NCBI GenBank assembly: GCA_934119955.1
Contig: CAKOSZ010000003.1
Span: 93,951-157,950 of the forward strand
Source of the DNA: an uncultured Bacilli bacterium
GTDB taxonomy: Bacteria > Bacillota_I > Bacilli_A > RF39 > UBA660
DNA length: 64,000 bases
Reading direction: 5' to 3'
Shown: positions 8,211-16,868 of the stretch, piece after piece
Numbering within the stretch: the first letter of the stretch is position 1
Layout of the letters: every line of letters begins with the position of its first letter
Notes under the pieces: generated by a model
What the model saw: the letters and a program-made list of their open reading frames with translations, nothing else
The model's database searches: none
Told to the model about the DNA's origin: nothing
Translations under genes and position numbers: made by a program

Positions 8211-9077
8211 TCATTCAAGATTTTTCTTTAATTCGTTCAAAATATTTAAAAATTGATTAGTTTTTCTAATTTCTTTGTCTAATTTTTCTAAATTTGCTGT
8301 ATTTTCTAATTGAATTTCAGCCAGACTTTCACTTTCAACACCATTTATTGGAGAAAGATATGGGGTACTATTAAATTCACCATGATAAGCATCTTCAATT
8401 GGAATTGCTTCTAAGGCTTCATTTATAACAATACCATTATCATTACTACCATTAAATAATTTAAATACTTCATCAAGAGTAATTGGTTCATCACCATCAT
8501 CTTCAAGAGCCATTGTAAGATCATTTGTATTTTCAAGTAATTCTTGATAACTAATAATAGCATTTTCTTCTTCAATAGTTTCTAAATTAGTTAAAGTATC
8601 TTCTAAGGATGGTTGATTAACTATTTCTTCCTCAGCCTTCAATAATTCCAATTTAGCCTTTTCAACTGGTTCAATACTTAAAACCTCAGGAGATTCAATT
8701 TTTTTAATAATTGGTTCATCATCTATTATTAATTCTTCTATTTCATCTTGTTTAACTGCTAATTCATTTATTTCAAGTGGTTTAACTTCTTGTTTTATCT
8801 CTTCTACTTCTTCTTTTTTAGTTTCAATAATATTTTCTGTTTCGATTTTTTCTATCTTAATATTTTCTGTTTCGATTTTTTCTATCTTAATATTTTCTGT
8901 TTCAATTTTTTCAACTGGTTTTTCTAAACTAGTATCATCTTCTTCTAAAATATCAACATTTTCTTTATTCCCAAATTTTTCACTTATAATTAAAATAAGT
9001 ATAATTAGAATTAATGATCCTAAAATAAGTCCCATAATCATCAATTCTCTTTGTGTAAACAAACTAAGGAAATTCAT
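8211..9077 (-). CDS. Membrane-anchored acidic low-complexity protein
   Basis: About 288 residues: one N-terminal membrane segment (LMIMGLILGSLILIILILII) followed by a long Glu/Lys/Ile-rich, probably extended or coiled-coil region and a short helical C-terminus. Residues about 65-95 contain tandem KIETENIKIE repeats encoded by a 30-base direct repeat. The ATG at 9077 has GGAAGG upstream inside the end of rsmE; a GTG three codons earlier lacks this spacing. The topology resembles spacer or tether proteins such as EzrA/GpsB-like division proteins, but no homology is claimed. It is downstream of rsmE in one transcript. Confidence 0.55.
   Translation of the reverse strand: MNFLSLFTQRELMIMGLILGSLILIILILIISEKFGNKENVDILEEDDTSLEKPVEKIETENIKIEKIETENIKIEKIETENIIETKKEEVEEIKQEVKPLEINELAVKQDEIEELIIDDEPIIKKIESPEVLSIEPVEKAKLELLKAEEEIVNQPSLEDTLTNLETIEEENAIISYQELLENTNDLTMALEDDGDEPITLDEVFKLFNGSNDNGIVINEALEAIPIEDAYHGEFNSTPYLSPINGVESESLAEIQLENTANLEKLDKEIRKTNQFLNILNELKKNLE
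8831..8912. repeat. 30-bp tandem repeat, about 2.7 copies, in the 8211-9077 gene
   Basis: Units begin at 8831, 8861 and 8891 (tattttctgtttcgattttt and ten further bases). The first two are identical and the third is partial with one change. It encodes the KIETENIKIE repeats and is a likely hotspot of length variation. Confidence 0.85.
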
Positions 9078-9082
9078 AAATT

Positions 9083-9793
9083 TCACCTTCCATTTTCATA
9101 ATTTATCATACTAAGTGCTACTATTCCTGCTGTCTCTGTCCTTAAAACAAAATCTAAAAGTTTACAACTAAGAAAGCCATTATTAATTAAATAAGTTTCT
9201 TCATCTTTTTTAAATCCGCCCTCCGGACCTATTACTATAATCATAGTACCACACTTTTTATGATTTTGCAAAATATTTTTCAAACTCATTGACAATTCAT
9301 TTACAGTACAAAGTATTTTTAAATCATAATCTAATTTAGTAATATCTTCTAAATTCATAACATTTAAAACCTTTGGAATTACATTTCTTTTTGATTGACG
9401 ACTTGCATCATTTACTATTTTTTGCCATCTAACTAGTTTTTTATTTTCATCTAAATTTTTAATAATACTATTCTTAGTTTTAAGAGGTATAAAAGAATTC
9501 ATTCCTAATTCTACACATTTTTGTAAAATTAAATCCATTTTCTCTTCTTTTACTAAACCTTGACAAATAGTAATCCTAATATCTAATTCATTATATTCAC
9601 TTTTCTCTTCAATTAGACGACATTTTACTAAATCATCAAGTGATATAATTTCTCCAATATATAACTTACTATCATATATTATTTCAACTTTATCCCCTAT
9701 TTTCATTCTCATAACAGTTCTTGCATGATAACTATTTTCTTCATTTAAAAAAAATATATCATTATCTTTTCTAACACAAAAATAACGTTGCAT
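9083..9793 (-). CDS. rsmE: 16S rRNA m3U1498 methyltransferase RsmE
   Basis: SPOUT-class methyltransferase that methylates N3 of U1498 in 16S rRNA. The SAM-binding trefoil knot is marked by VIGPEGGFKKDE and the conserved LRTETAG near the C-terminus; the N-terminal PUA-like domain begins MQRYFC with the SYHARTVMRMKIGD block. The length (236) is typical. GAGGT precedes the ATG. The stop is TGA, supporting the standard code, and the next gene's ribosome binding site is within its last codons. Confidence 0.93.
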   Translation of the reverse strand: MQRYFCVRKDNDIFFLNEENSYHARTVMRMKIGDKVEIIYDSKLYIGEIISLDDLVKCRLIEEKSEYNELDIRITICQGLVKEEKMDLILQKCVELGMNSFIPLKTKNSIIKNLDENKKLVRWQKIVNDASRQSKRNVIPKVLNVMNLEDITKLDYDLKILCTVNELSMSLKNILQNHKKCGTMIIVIGPEGGFKKDEETYLINNGFLSCKLLDFVLRTETAGIVALSMINYENGR

Positions 9794-9800
9794 AAATACC

Positions 9801-10364
9801 TCACTTTATATACTCTAAAACTTCCTTAATATTATTAATTTTAATTATATTTTTATAACTAACATCTTTATATAAACCAATATCTAAGAAAAATACTTTA
9901 ATATTAATTTTAGAAACATTTAAACAATTATCAAGATTATCATCTATAAAATACTTAATATTATTAATTCTACAATCAAATTCTTTATTAGAACTATTTA
10001 CAACTAATTTATCAAAAGGAATTGAATTACTTTTTAAAAACTCATACGTTAACTTATATGGATCTTTGTAATACTTAAAACTTCTGGCTGTAATTATTAT
10101 TATTTTATAACCTCTTTTTTTAAGTATATTTAAAACTTCTCTTACATTTTCTCTAATTTTAGCCTTTAATACAACTTTAAGTCTTATGTTCTTAAAAAAA
10201 TAATCTCTTTCTTCTTTACTCCAATCAAATTTCTCAGCAATAAATAATTTATCTTTATTAACTATCCCATTTCCTCTTAAAGTATTATCATATTTAATTG
10301 CAAGTTTAAGCATATCATCTTGGATATCAGTTATTGTATCATCTAAATCTATTCCTATATTCAT
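9801..10364 (-). CDS. 5'(3')-deoxyribonucleotidase-like HAD phosphatase (NT5C family)
   Basis: HAD-superfamily protein of about 187 residues. Motif I is IGIDLDDTITDI at the very N-terminus, motif II is IIIITAR, and motif III/IV is FIDDNLDNCL. The arrangement fits the NT5C/YqfW-like 5' nucleotidases that dephosphorylate deoxynucleoside monophosphates. The ATG at 10364 places motif I immediately at the start as in the family; 17 further upstream residues in the frame look non-coding. It lies between rsmE and a membrane protein on the same strand. Confidence 0.75.
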   Translation of the reverse strand: MNIGIDLDDTITDIQDDMLKLAIKYDNTLRGNGIVNKDKLFIAEKFDWSKEERDYFFKNIRLKVVLKAKIRENVREVLNILKKRGYKIIIITARSFKYYKDPYKLTYEFLKSNSIPFDKLVVNSSNKEFDCRINNIKYFIDDNLDNCLNVSKINIKVFFLDIGLYKDVSYKNIIKINNIKEVLEYIK

Positions 10365-10415
10365 ACTTATCACATCTTTATAATAACACAAAAAAGATTC
10401 TATTACTAGAATCAA

Positions 10416-11255
10416 TTACTTATTAAAATTTAAAATAATATCTAAAATCTTTTTAATCTCTTTAATAGATTCTTTATCATTATACTTTTCTTCTATTAAT
10501 TTATCCATTATATTATCTTTATCTTTAATTTTATTATATTTACTTATTAATTTATTTTTAACAATAACTATACTCTCTTCATTAGTTAAATATTTATCTG
10601 CTTGAACTTGCATTATTCCATAAATATTAACATTATAAAATCTATTTTTTAAAAACTTTACATATTTACTAAGACCAGAATTTAAATAATTTTCATAAAT
10701 CATAATACTATATAATAAATTCTCAATATCTTTATTCTTTGTTTTTATTAAATAATTATATTTACTTTTAAACTTAGCATAATTTAAAATTACATATTCC
10801 TTAAATCTTACATCATAGTTATTCTTTTTATTTTTAATTTCCAAAGTTTTATTCTTTTTTAATATTTGATAAAAATAAAGAATTATTAAAACCCAAATAA
10901 AGTTTTTAAATTGATTCATATCAACAAAAGCATTATCTACTTTAAGTAAATAAAAATTATAAACAATTATACTTAATAAGAAAGTTAATAAAGTATCTTT
11001 ATAATAAGTTCTCTCATCGATTAAAGTTTCTTTATTAGAAATAATAAACTCATTAATTATATCAAATAATAAATATAAAATTATTATAATAAATGTATAA
11101 TTTTTTAATTCATTACTAATAGATGCAACTATAATTATATAAATATTTGGTAATAAATATCTAAGTGTTTCTTCTTTATTTTTCTTAATTACTTGCATAA
11201 TTATAAATAATAATATAGATAATAGTATCTCTAAAACTGCTATTTTAAAATTCAT
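10416..11255 (-). CDS. Integral membrane protein of unknown function
   Basis: A 279-residue protein with about five or six N-terminal membrane segments (residues 1-130) followed by a basic, mainly helical cytoplasmic domain (NNYDVRFKEYVILNYAKF through the lysine-rich end). GGTGAT lies 5 bases before the ATG. The C-terminal half has YLTNEESIVIVKNKLISKYN but no catalytic motif I recognise. The strong I/L/N/K bias matches genome composition. Role unknown. Confidence 0.5.
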   Translation of the reverse strand: MNFKIAVLEILLSILLFIIMQVIKKNKEETLRYLLPNIYIIIVASISNELKNYTFIIIILYLLFDIINEFIISNKETLIDERTYYKDTLLTFLLSIIVYNFYLLKVDNAFVDMNQFKNFIWVLIILYFYQILKKNKTLEIKNKKNNYDVRFKEYVILNYAKFKSKYNYLIKTKNKDIENLLYSIMIYENYLNSGLSKYVKFLKNRFYNVNIYGIMQVQADKYLTNEESIVIVKNKLISKYNKIKDKDNIMDKLIEEKYNDKESIKEIKKILDIILNFNK

Positions 11256-11315
11256 AATATCACCACAAGTTAATTATTTTAACACATTTTATTTTTTTTG
11301 CAAGTTTTAAATTTA

Positions 11316-12698
11316 TTATAGATGTTTACTATCTTGAAAAACAAAGTCTTGATTTAAAAGATTTTCGATAAAGTTTATTTTTTTTAATATATTACTTTTT
11401 AACATTTCTTTTGATTCTAAGGATATTTCCATAGAATTTATTTTTAAAACAAAAGATTTTAATTCATCTAACTTAGGACTTAATTCATTTTTTAAAAGAG
11501 TTAAATAATCGCCTCTTTTTATTTTGGTAATATTATTACCAACAAATATTTCTATTGTTTCTTCTAAATTACCATTTGCATAGTTTTTAATTTTATCAAG
11601 TTGTTCTAAAACACTATCTATTACAGTATAAATATGTCCTATTTCATTTAAATAATTTTTATTTTGATTAATTTCTTTAACTCGATTATCAATTTTAGTT
11701 TGATCATTTGGTTTTATATTATATGAAATGCTTATTAAGGCTAAAACTTTTTCTTGTAAATATAGATATAAATTATTTAAATCTTCTTTGGTATAACTTG
11801 AAAGTTCTTTTTTATTTTTACTTATATATTCTTCAAGATATTTATTCATTTCAGTAATTAATTTTTTAATTAATGGAATACTTTTACTTTTTGAAATATC
11901 ATTCACAGAACTATAAGTAAATGTAGTTATCACTAATGATGCTATCATATTCATTATAGGTTGTTTAACATAATCTTCTTTAAAAATATGTTCTCTTCCA
12001 CCATTCTTATATTCATTTCCTAAACTATTTTCTCCAAATGTTTTTATCATAAGACCATTATAGTTTGGATTTTTATCTGTTTTATAATTTAGTATTAAGT
12101 CATAATTAGATATTTCACTTGTTAAATCTCTTTCATACAATCTTTCAAATATATCATCAAAGTCTGTTATACTAAAACAAGTACCATAAGTAAACACTCC
12201 TTCACTTTGTAAAGTACTATCTAGATTATCAACAAATTGAAGTATTCCTACTTCTTTTAAAATTATTTTTACCTCTTCTTCTTGGTAATTTAAACTAATT
12301 AATTTATCATGAAATTTTTTCATTAATAAAAATGCTTCATTATTACCACTACAATAACAATAAATATTTATATTTCTAAACATTTTTTTAGTAGTTTCAA
12401 TATCATTTTCTGGTAACAATTTTAAAAACTCATCTATTTCTTGATCAGAATTATAACCTTTTAAATAGGTAAGAGAAAAGGGAACATCTTCAATAAAATA
12501 ACCAAGATTTGAATTTTCATTAGTATACATTTTTAAATTTTCTTTAATACAGTTTAAATAACCTTTAATTCTTAGATAACCAGCATATTTTAAATCAGGA
12601 AAAATTCCTATAATAATTGGTTTAGTTAAATCTTGAACATTTGTTTGTTCTTCTAAACCATCTTGATTTAAAATAGTTTTTTTAACACTTTTATACAT
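11316..12698 (-). CDS. Large cytoplasmic protein of unknown function
   Basis: A 460-residue protein with no membrane segment or signal. GGAGG lies 7 bases before the ATG. The N-terminal half has alpha/beta character (PIIIGIFPDLKYAGYLRIKG; YDLILNYKTDKNPNYNGLMI); the C-terminal half, from about residue 290, is helical with coiled-coil potential. It contains several isolated Cys residues (CYCSG near 127). It stands as a single gene between a membrane protein and the sensor kinase. I do not recognise the family. Confidence 0.5.
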   Translation of the reverse strand: MYKSVKKTILNQDGLEEQTNVQDLTKPIIIGIFPDLKYAGYLRIKGYLNCIKENLKMYTNENSNLGYFIEDVPFSLTYLKGYNSDQEIDEFLKLLPENDIETTKKMFRNINIYCYCSGNNEAFLLMKKFHDKLISLNYQEEEVKIILKEVGILQFVDNLDSTLQSEGVFTYGTCFSITDFDDIFERLYERDLTSEISNYDLILNYKTDKNPNYNGLMIKTFGENSLGNEYKNGGREHIFKEDYVKQPIMNMIASLVITTFTYSSVNDISKSKSIPLIKKLITEMNKYLEEYISKNKKELSSYTKEDLNNLYLYLQEKVLALISISYNIKPNDQTKIDNRVKEINQNKNYLNEIGHIYTVIDSVLEQLDKIKNYANGNLEETIEIFVGNNITKIKRGDYLTLLKNELSPKLDELKSFVLKINSMEISLESKEMLKSNILKKINFIENLLNQDFVFQDSKHL

Positions 12699-12748
12699 TT
12701 ACTATCCTCCATTTTAAAGATATACTATAATATTAAATGTGTCAAGTA

Positions 12749-13969
12749 TTAATAAAGTGGTAAAGAAATAATAACTGTTGTTCCAAGGGATAACTTAGAT
12801 AAATATTCTATTTTTCCTCCATGTAATTCTATAATTTCTTTGGATAAACTAATTCCTATCCCTGTACCATTTTTCTTAGTTGTAAAGAATAAATTAGTAA
12901 TTTGATTCAAGGTTTCTTTATCCATTCCTATTCCATTATCTTTTATAAAAATTTTAAAATATCTATCTGTTTGTTCTGTTTTAATTTTAATAGTTAAATT
13001 ATCTTTATTCACATCTCTTGCTTCTTTGGAATTTTTTAAAATATTAATTATTACTTGTTTAATACGATTATAGTCTAGCATTAAATATAACTCATCATCT
13101 GGAATATTCAAATCTAAATTTATATTATTTTCCTTAAAAAATAGATCAAGAGATTCCATTATTTCTTCAAGTAATAAATATATATCAACTTCTTCTTTTT
13201 TTATTTTAACCTTAGTATAGTCTAAATAATCATCCATTATGGTTAAAGTTCTTTCTATTTCACCTTTAATTATAGGAATATATTTATCTATTTTTTCTTT
13301 ATTATTTAAATCTAGCATATCCAAATAACCTTTACAAACTGCAAGAGGATTTTTAATTTCATGTGTTAATTTAAAAAGGGAGGTTTTTAAAACTTTTTCC
13401 TTTTCAAGTTCCTTTATAGCTGTATTTAGATTCATGACATTTTCTCCTTTCAAAAGATAAATAAATACTAAATAACTACTAATATAAAAACCGCACATTT
13501 TAAATACTACAAGTAAATACGTAAAAGTAAAACTATATGTATTTGCCCTAAAATAAAACATTTCTATACACAGGGTAATAGATTTAATAAATGTAAATAT
13601 ATATATTAAAGATATTACTTTGTAATTTCTACTTGTTATTAAATAAATAAGATAATAAAGTAAATATTCTAATAAAATAAAATAAAAATTAAATTTATGA
13701 ATAAATACATAATAAATAATAATTAAGATAGATAATATTAAACTTGTTATATTTTTTCTTTTTAAATAACTAATTAATAAAGGAATATTAATTAAAACAA
13801 AGGATCTAGTATAATCTTTTAATAAAATAAAAACTACTACTTCAAATATCAAGATAAAACTTAATATATTTTTATTAATGACTTTCACACTGTTTTGATA
13901 ACATATACTTATTAAATACATTGATATTGGTAATAAAAGTATACTTGCATTTAAAATAATTGATACCAC
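12749..13969 (-). CDS. Orphan membrane sensor histidine kinase, KinB-like
   Basis: About 406 residues: six to seven membrane segments (about residues 5-175), then HisKA with the phospho-acceptor KLTHEIKNPLAV (His about residue 203) and an HATPase_c domain with NILKNSKEA (N box), DNGIGMD (G1), and TGIGISLSKEI (G2). This is the architecture of the B. subtilis KinB phosphorelay kinase. The GTG at 13969 follows GGTG by 5 bases, as in many genes here; an upstream ATG at 13981 lies over that site. No response regulator is adjacent. Three Spo0A-type boxes lie just upstream, which suggests control by, or feedback to, Spo0A. Confidence 0.85.
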   Translation of the reverse strand: MVSIILNASILLLPISMYLISICYQNSVKVINKNILSFILIFEVVVFILLKDYTRSFVLINIPLLISYLKRKNITSLILSILIIIYYVFIHKFNFYFILLEYLLYYLIYLITSRNYKVISLIYIFTFIKSITLCIEMFYFRANTYSFTFTYLLVVFKMCGFYISSYLVFIYLLKGENVMNLNTAIKELEKEKVLKTSLFKLTHEIKNPLAVCKGYLDMLDLNNKEKIDKYIPIIKGEIERTLTIMDDYLDYTKVKIKKEEVDIYLLLEEIMESLDLFFKENNINLDLNIPDDELYLMLDYNRIKQVIINILKNSKEARDVNKDNLTIKIKTEQTDRYFKIFIKDNGIGMDKETLNQITNLFFTTKKNGTGIGISLSKEIIELHGGKIEYLSKLSLGTTVIISLPLY

Positions 13970-14001
13970 TATATCACCCATTTTATTAAAACATATTTTT
14001 T

Positions 14002-14028
14002 TGTCGAAATTTGTCGAATTTTGTCGAA
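14002..14028 (+). promoter_or_regulatory. Three phased Spo0A-type (0A) boxes upstream of the kinase
   Basis: TGTCGAA occurs three times exactly, at 14002-14008, 14012-14018 and 14022-14028, with 10-bp phasing. This is the core 0A-box sequence bound by the sporulation regulator Spo0A. The array is 33 bases upstream of the kinase start. The promoter itself is not clear, so activation or repression cannot be decided. Confidence 0.7.
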
Positions 14029-14050
14029 TTATGAAGAAATTTTAGATTTT

Positions 14051-14080
14051 AAAAAAAATAACCAATTTTATTTAGTTATT
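14051..14080 (-). terminator. Terminator after the EIIB-like gene
   Basis: Stem AATAAC/GTTATT (14057-14062 with 14075-14080) and eight T on the minus strand. It overlaps the stop codon of the 14076 gene and precedes the 0A-box array. Confidence 0.6.
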
Positions 14081-14393
14081 TAGCACTTTTTAATTCATCA
14101 ATATATTTTTTTAATTGTTTAGAATTACTACCTAATATTATTTTTAATTGATTGTCAATTTCAACGATTCCTTTGGCACCTAATTTTTGAATTGCTTCTT
14201 TGTTAGCCTTTGAAACATCACGAAGTGTTACAACAAATCTTGATAAACTATAATCACTTGATACAATGTTATCCTTGCCACCTAAGTATTCTATTAATTT
14301 ATTAATTTCTAATCTGGCATCTTTTTTTGTTGATTTTAAAACAGCCAATAAAATAATTATAAAAACTACTAAAATTATTATATACTTTTCCAT
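14076..14393 (-). CDS. Membrane-tethered orphan PTS EIIB-like domain without the catalytic cysteine
   Basis: A 105-residue protein: N-terminal membrane segment (residues 3-20), then a domain matching glucose-family PTS EIIB (LGGKDNI near 38, TLRD near 56, LGAKGIVEIDN near 70 and the IILG strand). In active EIIB the phosphocysteine sits in a CxTRLR motif; the equivalent here is SLSRFV (Ser about residue 49), so phosphotransfer is not expected. There is no EIIC or EIIA domain nearby. GGTGAT precedes the ATG. It may act as a sensor or structural domain; this is inference. Confidence 0.65.
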   Translation of the reverse strand: MEKYIIILVVFIIILLAVLKSTKKDARLEINKLIEYLGGKDNIVSSDYSLSRFVVTLRDVSKANKEAIQKLGAKGIVEIDNQLKIILGSNSKQLKKYIDELKSAK

Positions 14394-14501
14394 TTTATCA
14401 CCTACTTACTTAATAAGTATAATATATTTTTAGAAAAAAAACTACTAATTTGCAAAAATTTTAAAAATATGTTACAATGTTAGCAATTTAAGGGGGATAT
14501 C

Positions 14502-14972
14502 ATGAATCAAGAAAAGTTCGAAAAGAAAATTCAAAAGAAATATGGAATTAAAGAAGAAGAATTATCTAATCTTAGTATTTCAAGAATTAGAAAATTAAAA
14601 TTAAATGAAAAAGCATTAAAAAAACAAAATGCGAAATTTAAGGTAGTTAAAAAACCTCTTGGAGTTATTGCTAAGGGAGCAAGCATTGGTGCAAGTGTTG
14701 CTGGAATTGTTAATACAGCTCTACCTAATTTAATACCTGTAATTGGTACTCATTTAAATGCTATTTCAAATTCTTCAACTACTAAAAAAATATTTGGAGA
14801 TGTCCTACTTGCATCTAAGCCTGTTGATTTAATATCAGGATATGGAGTTATTGGATTAGGTGCTGGAATAGGAATTCTTGCTTATTCTGGATATAAACTT
14901 ATTAAAGGTATTTCATCTACTATAAGTATTGCAAGTGATAGACATAAAGCAAAAAAATTAACTAAAAACTAG
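14502..14972 (+). CDS. Small protein with glycine-rich hydrophobic segments, unknown
   Basis: A 156-residue protein on the opposite strand to its neighbours, with GGGGGAT before the ATG and its own terminator. Residues 1-55 are highly basic and helical (KKIQKKYGIKEEELS). Residues about 60-140 have two or three Gly/Ala/Ser-rich hydrophobic stretches (GASIGASVAGIVNTALP; GYGVIGLGAGIGILAYS), which resemble membrane-inserting or bacteriocin-like segments. There is no signal peptide. A membrane-associated role is likely. No family is recognised. Confidence 0.6.
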   Translation: MNQEKFEKKIQKKYGIKEEELSNLSISRIRKLKLNEKALKKQNAKFKVVKKPLGVIAKGASIGASVAGIVNTALPNLIPVIGTHLNAISNSSTTKKIFGDVLLASKPVDLISGYGVIGLGAGIGILAYSGYKLIKGISSTISIASDRHKAKKLTKN

Positions 14973-14984
14973 TTAATTTTTTTA
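14957..14984 (+). terminator. Terminator of the 14502 gene
   Basis: Stem ATTAACTA/TAGTTAAT (14957-14964 with 14970-14977) followed by seven T. An A run on the other side makes it potentially bidirectional, serving tsf too. Confidence 0.8.
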
Positions 14985-14989
14985 TTTTT

Positions 14990-15865
14990 TTATCCATTTA
15001 TTTGGCTCATAACTTCTTCGGCAAAGTTTTCTTGACGTTTTTCCATTCCTTCCCCAACTTCAAAACGTACCATAGAAATTAATTTAGCCCCATTGTTTTC
15101 TAAATATTTAGAAACTGTTTCTTTATTTTCAGCCTTAACAAAAATTTGATTTTCAAGACATATTTCTTCATAATATTTACGAACTTTACCAACTAAAATA
15201 TTTTCAATTTTATCTGCTGGTTTTCCTTCATTTAAAAGTTCTTGACGCATGATTTCTTTTTCTTTTTCAAGAACATCTGCTGGAACAGAAGCACTATTTA
15301 AATATAATGGACGCATAGCTGCTGAATGCATTGCAACTTCTTTTGCAACTTCTTGGTTTCCTCCTTCAATAACTACTAAGGAAGCAATTTTACCACCATT
15401 ATGTAAATATTCTCCAAAATTTTCATTATCTTTTTTAATTACTCTTTGAAAACGACGGAAACTAATTTTTTCTCCAATTTTTGCAATTATAGCAATTACT
15501 AAGTCTTCAACAGTTCCATCATTTACCTTTAATTTTAAAGCCTCATCCATAGTATTTACATCACTATTTAATAAAGCATTACCTAAGGTATTAACAAAAT
15601 TTCTAAATTCTTCATTTTTAGCAACAAAGTCTGTTTCAGAATTTACTTCAAGAATAACTGCTTGATTACCATTTGTAAATATTTGAGCTAGTCCTTCGGC
15701 TGCAATTCTGTCACCTTTCTTTTGAGCCTTTGCTATTCCCTTTTCACGAAGCCATGTAATAGCAGCTTCAAGGTCGCCATTATTTTCTTGTAAAGCTTTT
15801 TTACAATCCAACATTCCTGCCCCTGTTTTTTCTCTTAATGTTTTTACATCACTTGCACTAAACAT
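14990..15865 (-). CDS. tsf: Elongation factor Ts
   Basis: Guanine-nucleotide exchange factor for EF-Tu. The N-terminal UBA-like domain has VKTLREKTGAGMLDCKKAL, the exchange-core residues SETDFVAKNEEF follow, and the late block HSAAMRPLYLN is present. At 291 residues it is a normal length. It lies 9 bases downstream of rpsB, the usual operon partner. The start ATG has AGGAGG upstream. Confidence 0.98.
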   Translation of the reverse strand: MFSASDVKTLREKTGAGMLDCKKALQENNGDLEAAITWLREKGIAKAQKKGDRIAAEGLAQIFTNGNQAVILEVNSETDFVAKNEEFRNFVNTLGNALLNSDVNTMDEALKLKVNDGTVEDLVIAIIAKIGEKISFRRFQRVIKKDNENFGEYLHNGGKIASLVVIEGGNQEVAKEVAMHSAAMRPLYLNSASVPADVLEKEKEIMRQELLNEGKPADKIENILVGKVRKYYEEICLENQIFVKAENKETVSKYLENNGAKLISMVRFEVGEGMEKRQENFAEEVMSQING

Positions 15866-15874
15866 ATAATCCTC

Positions 15875-16780
15875 CTATTTTAAAGCTTCTAATAATTCAT
15901 CTTTTTTCATTTTTGAATAGCCTTTAACACCACGTTCTTTTGCTAATTCTTTAAGTTCATTTAATGTTAAATGTTTAACATCAACAATTCTATCTTCTTC
16001 TTTAACTTCTTCTAATTTTGTTTCTTCTTTTTTAGTTTCCTTTTTAGTTTCTTCTTTTGTTTCACCTTTTTCATCTTCTAAAACACAATCAACTATTTCA
16101 TTACCATTAACTGTTGCAATTGCATTAGTTAAGGCATTTAAAACTATTTTAACAGCACGAACTGCATCATCATTACCAGGAATTGGATAATCAACTGAAT
16201 CTGGATCACAGTTTGTATCAACTATACCAAATGTTGTAATTCCTAATTTTTTAGCCTCACGAATAGCAATATCCTCAGTTGAAGGATCAACTACTATCAT
16301 CGCTTGTGGTAATTCTTTCATTTCACGAATACCAGCTAAATATCTATTTAACTTTTCATATTCTTTATTTAATAAGGCAACTTCTTTCTTTGGTAATAAA
16401 TCAAATGTACCATCACTTTGCATTTTTTCAAGTTCTTCTAATCTTTTAACACGAGATCTGATAGTCTTGAAGTTAGTTAAAGTTCCACCTAACCAACGTT
16501 CTGTTACATAGAACATATTAGTACGAGTTGCACATTCTAAACATGCTTCACTTGCTTGTTTTTTAGTACCAACAAAAATAACCTTTCCTCCGTCTTCAAC
16601 AATTTTAGTTAAGGCATTATAAGCACTTTCTAATTTTGCTACTGTTTTTTGTAAATTGATAATATAAATATCATCACGTGATTCAAAGATGTATTCTTTC
16701 ATCTTTGGATTCCATCTTCTTTTTTGATGTCCAAAATGAACACCTGCTTCTAATAAATAATTCATTGAAACTACTGTCAT
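15875..16780 (-). CDS. rpsB: Ribosomal protein S2 with a C-terminal Rho_N-like extension
   Basis: Small-subunit ribosomal protein S2. The body begins with SMNYLLEAGVHFGHQKRRWN, and continues with VGTKKQA, ERWLGGTLTNF and PGNDDAVRA, all as in the family. At 301 residues it is longer than most S2 proteins. The extra tail has a Lys/Glu linker (about residues 235-265) and a final module of about 35 residues (LNELKELAKERGVKGYSKMK, ending ELLEALK), which matches the Rho N-terminal/SAP-like helical fold. The same module ends L20 in the next operon upstream. AAGGAG precedes the ATG. Confidence 0.97.
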   Translation of the reverse strand: MTVVSMNYLLEAGVHFGHQKRRWNPKMKEYIFESRDDIYIINLQKTVAKLESAYNALTKIVEDGGKVIFVGTKKQASEACLECATRTNMFYVTERWLGGTLTNFKTIRSRVKRLEELEKMQSDGTFDLLPKKEVALLNKEYEKLNRYLAGIREMKELPQAMIVVDPSTEDIAIREAKKLGITTFGIVDTNCDPDSVDYPIPGNDDAVRAVKIVLNALTNAIATVNGNEIVDCVLEDEKGETKEETKKETKKEETKLEEVKEEDRIVDVKHLTLNELKELAKERGVKGYSKMKKDELLEALK

Positions 16781-16868
16781 ATTTTTTTAATTCTCCTTAT
16801 CTCTTCAATTAACTTCTTATATTCTACTATATTAGCAGGATGAATATAAATCCATTAATTTGTTTATT

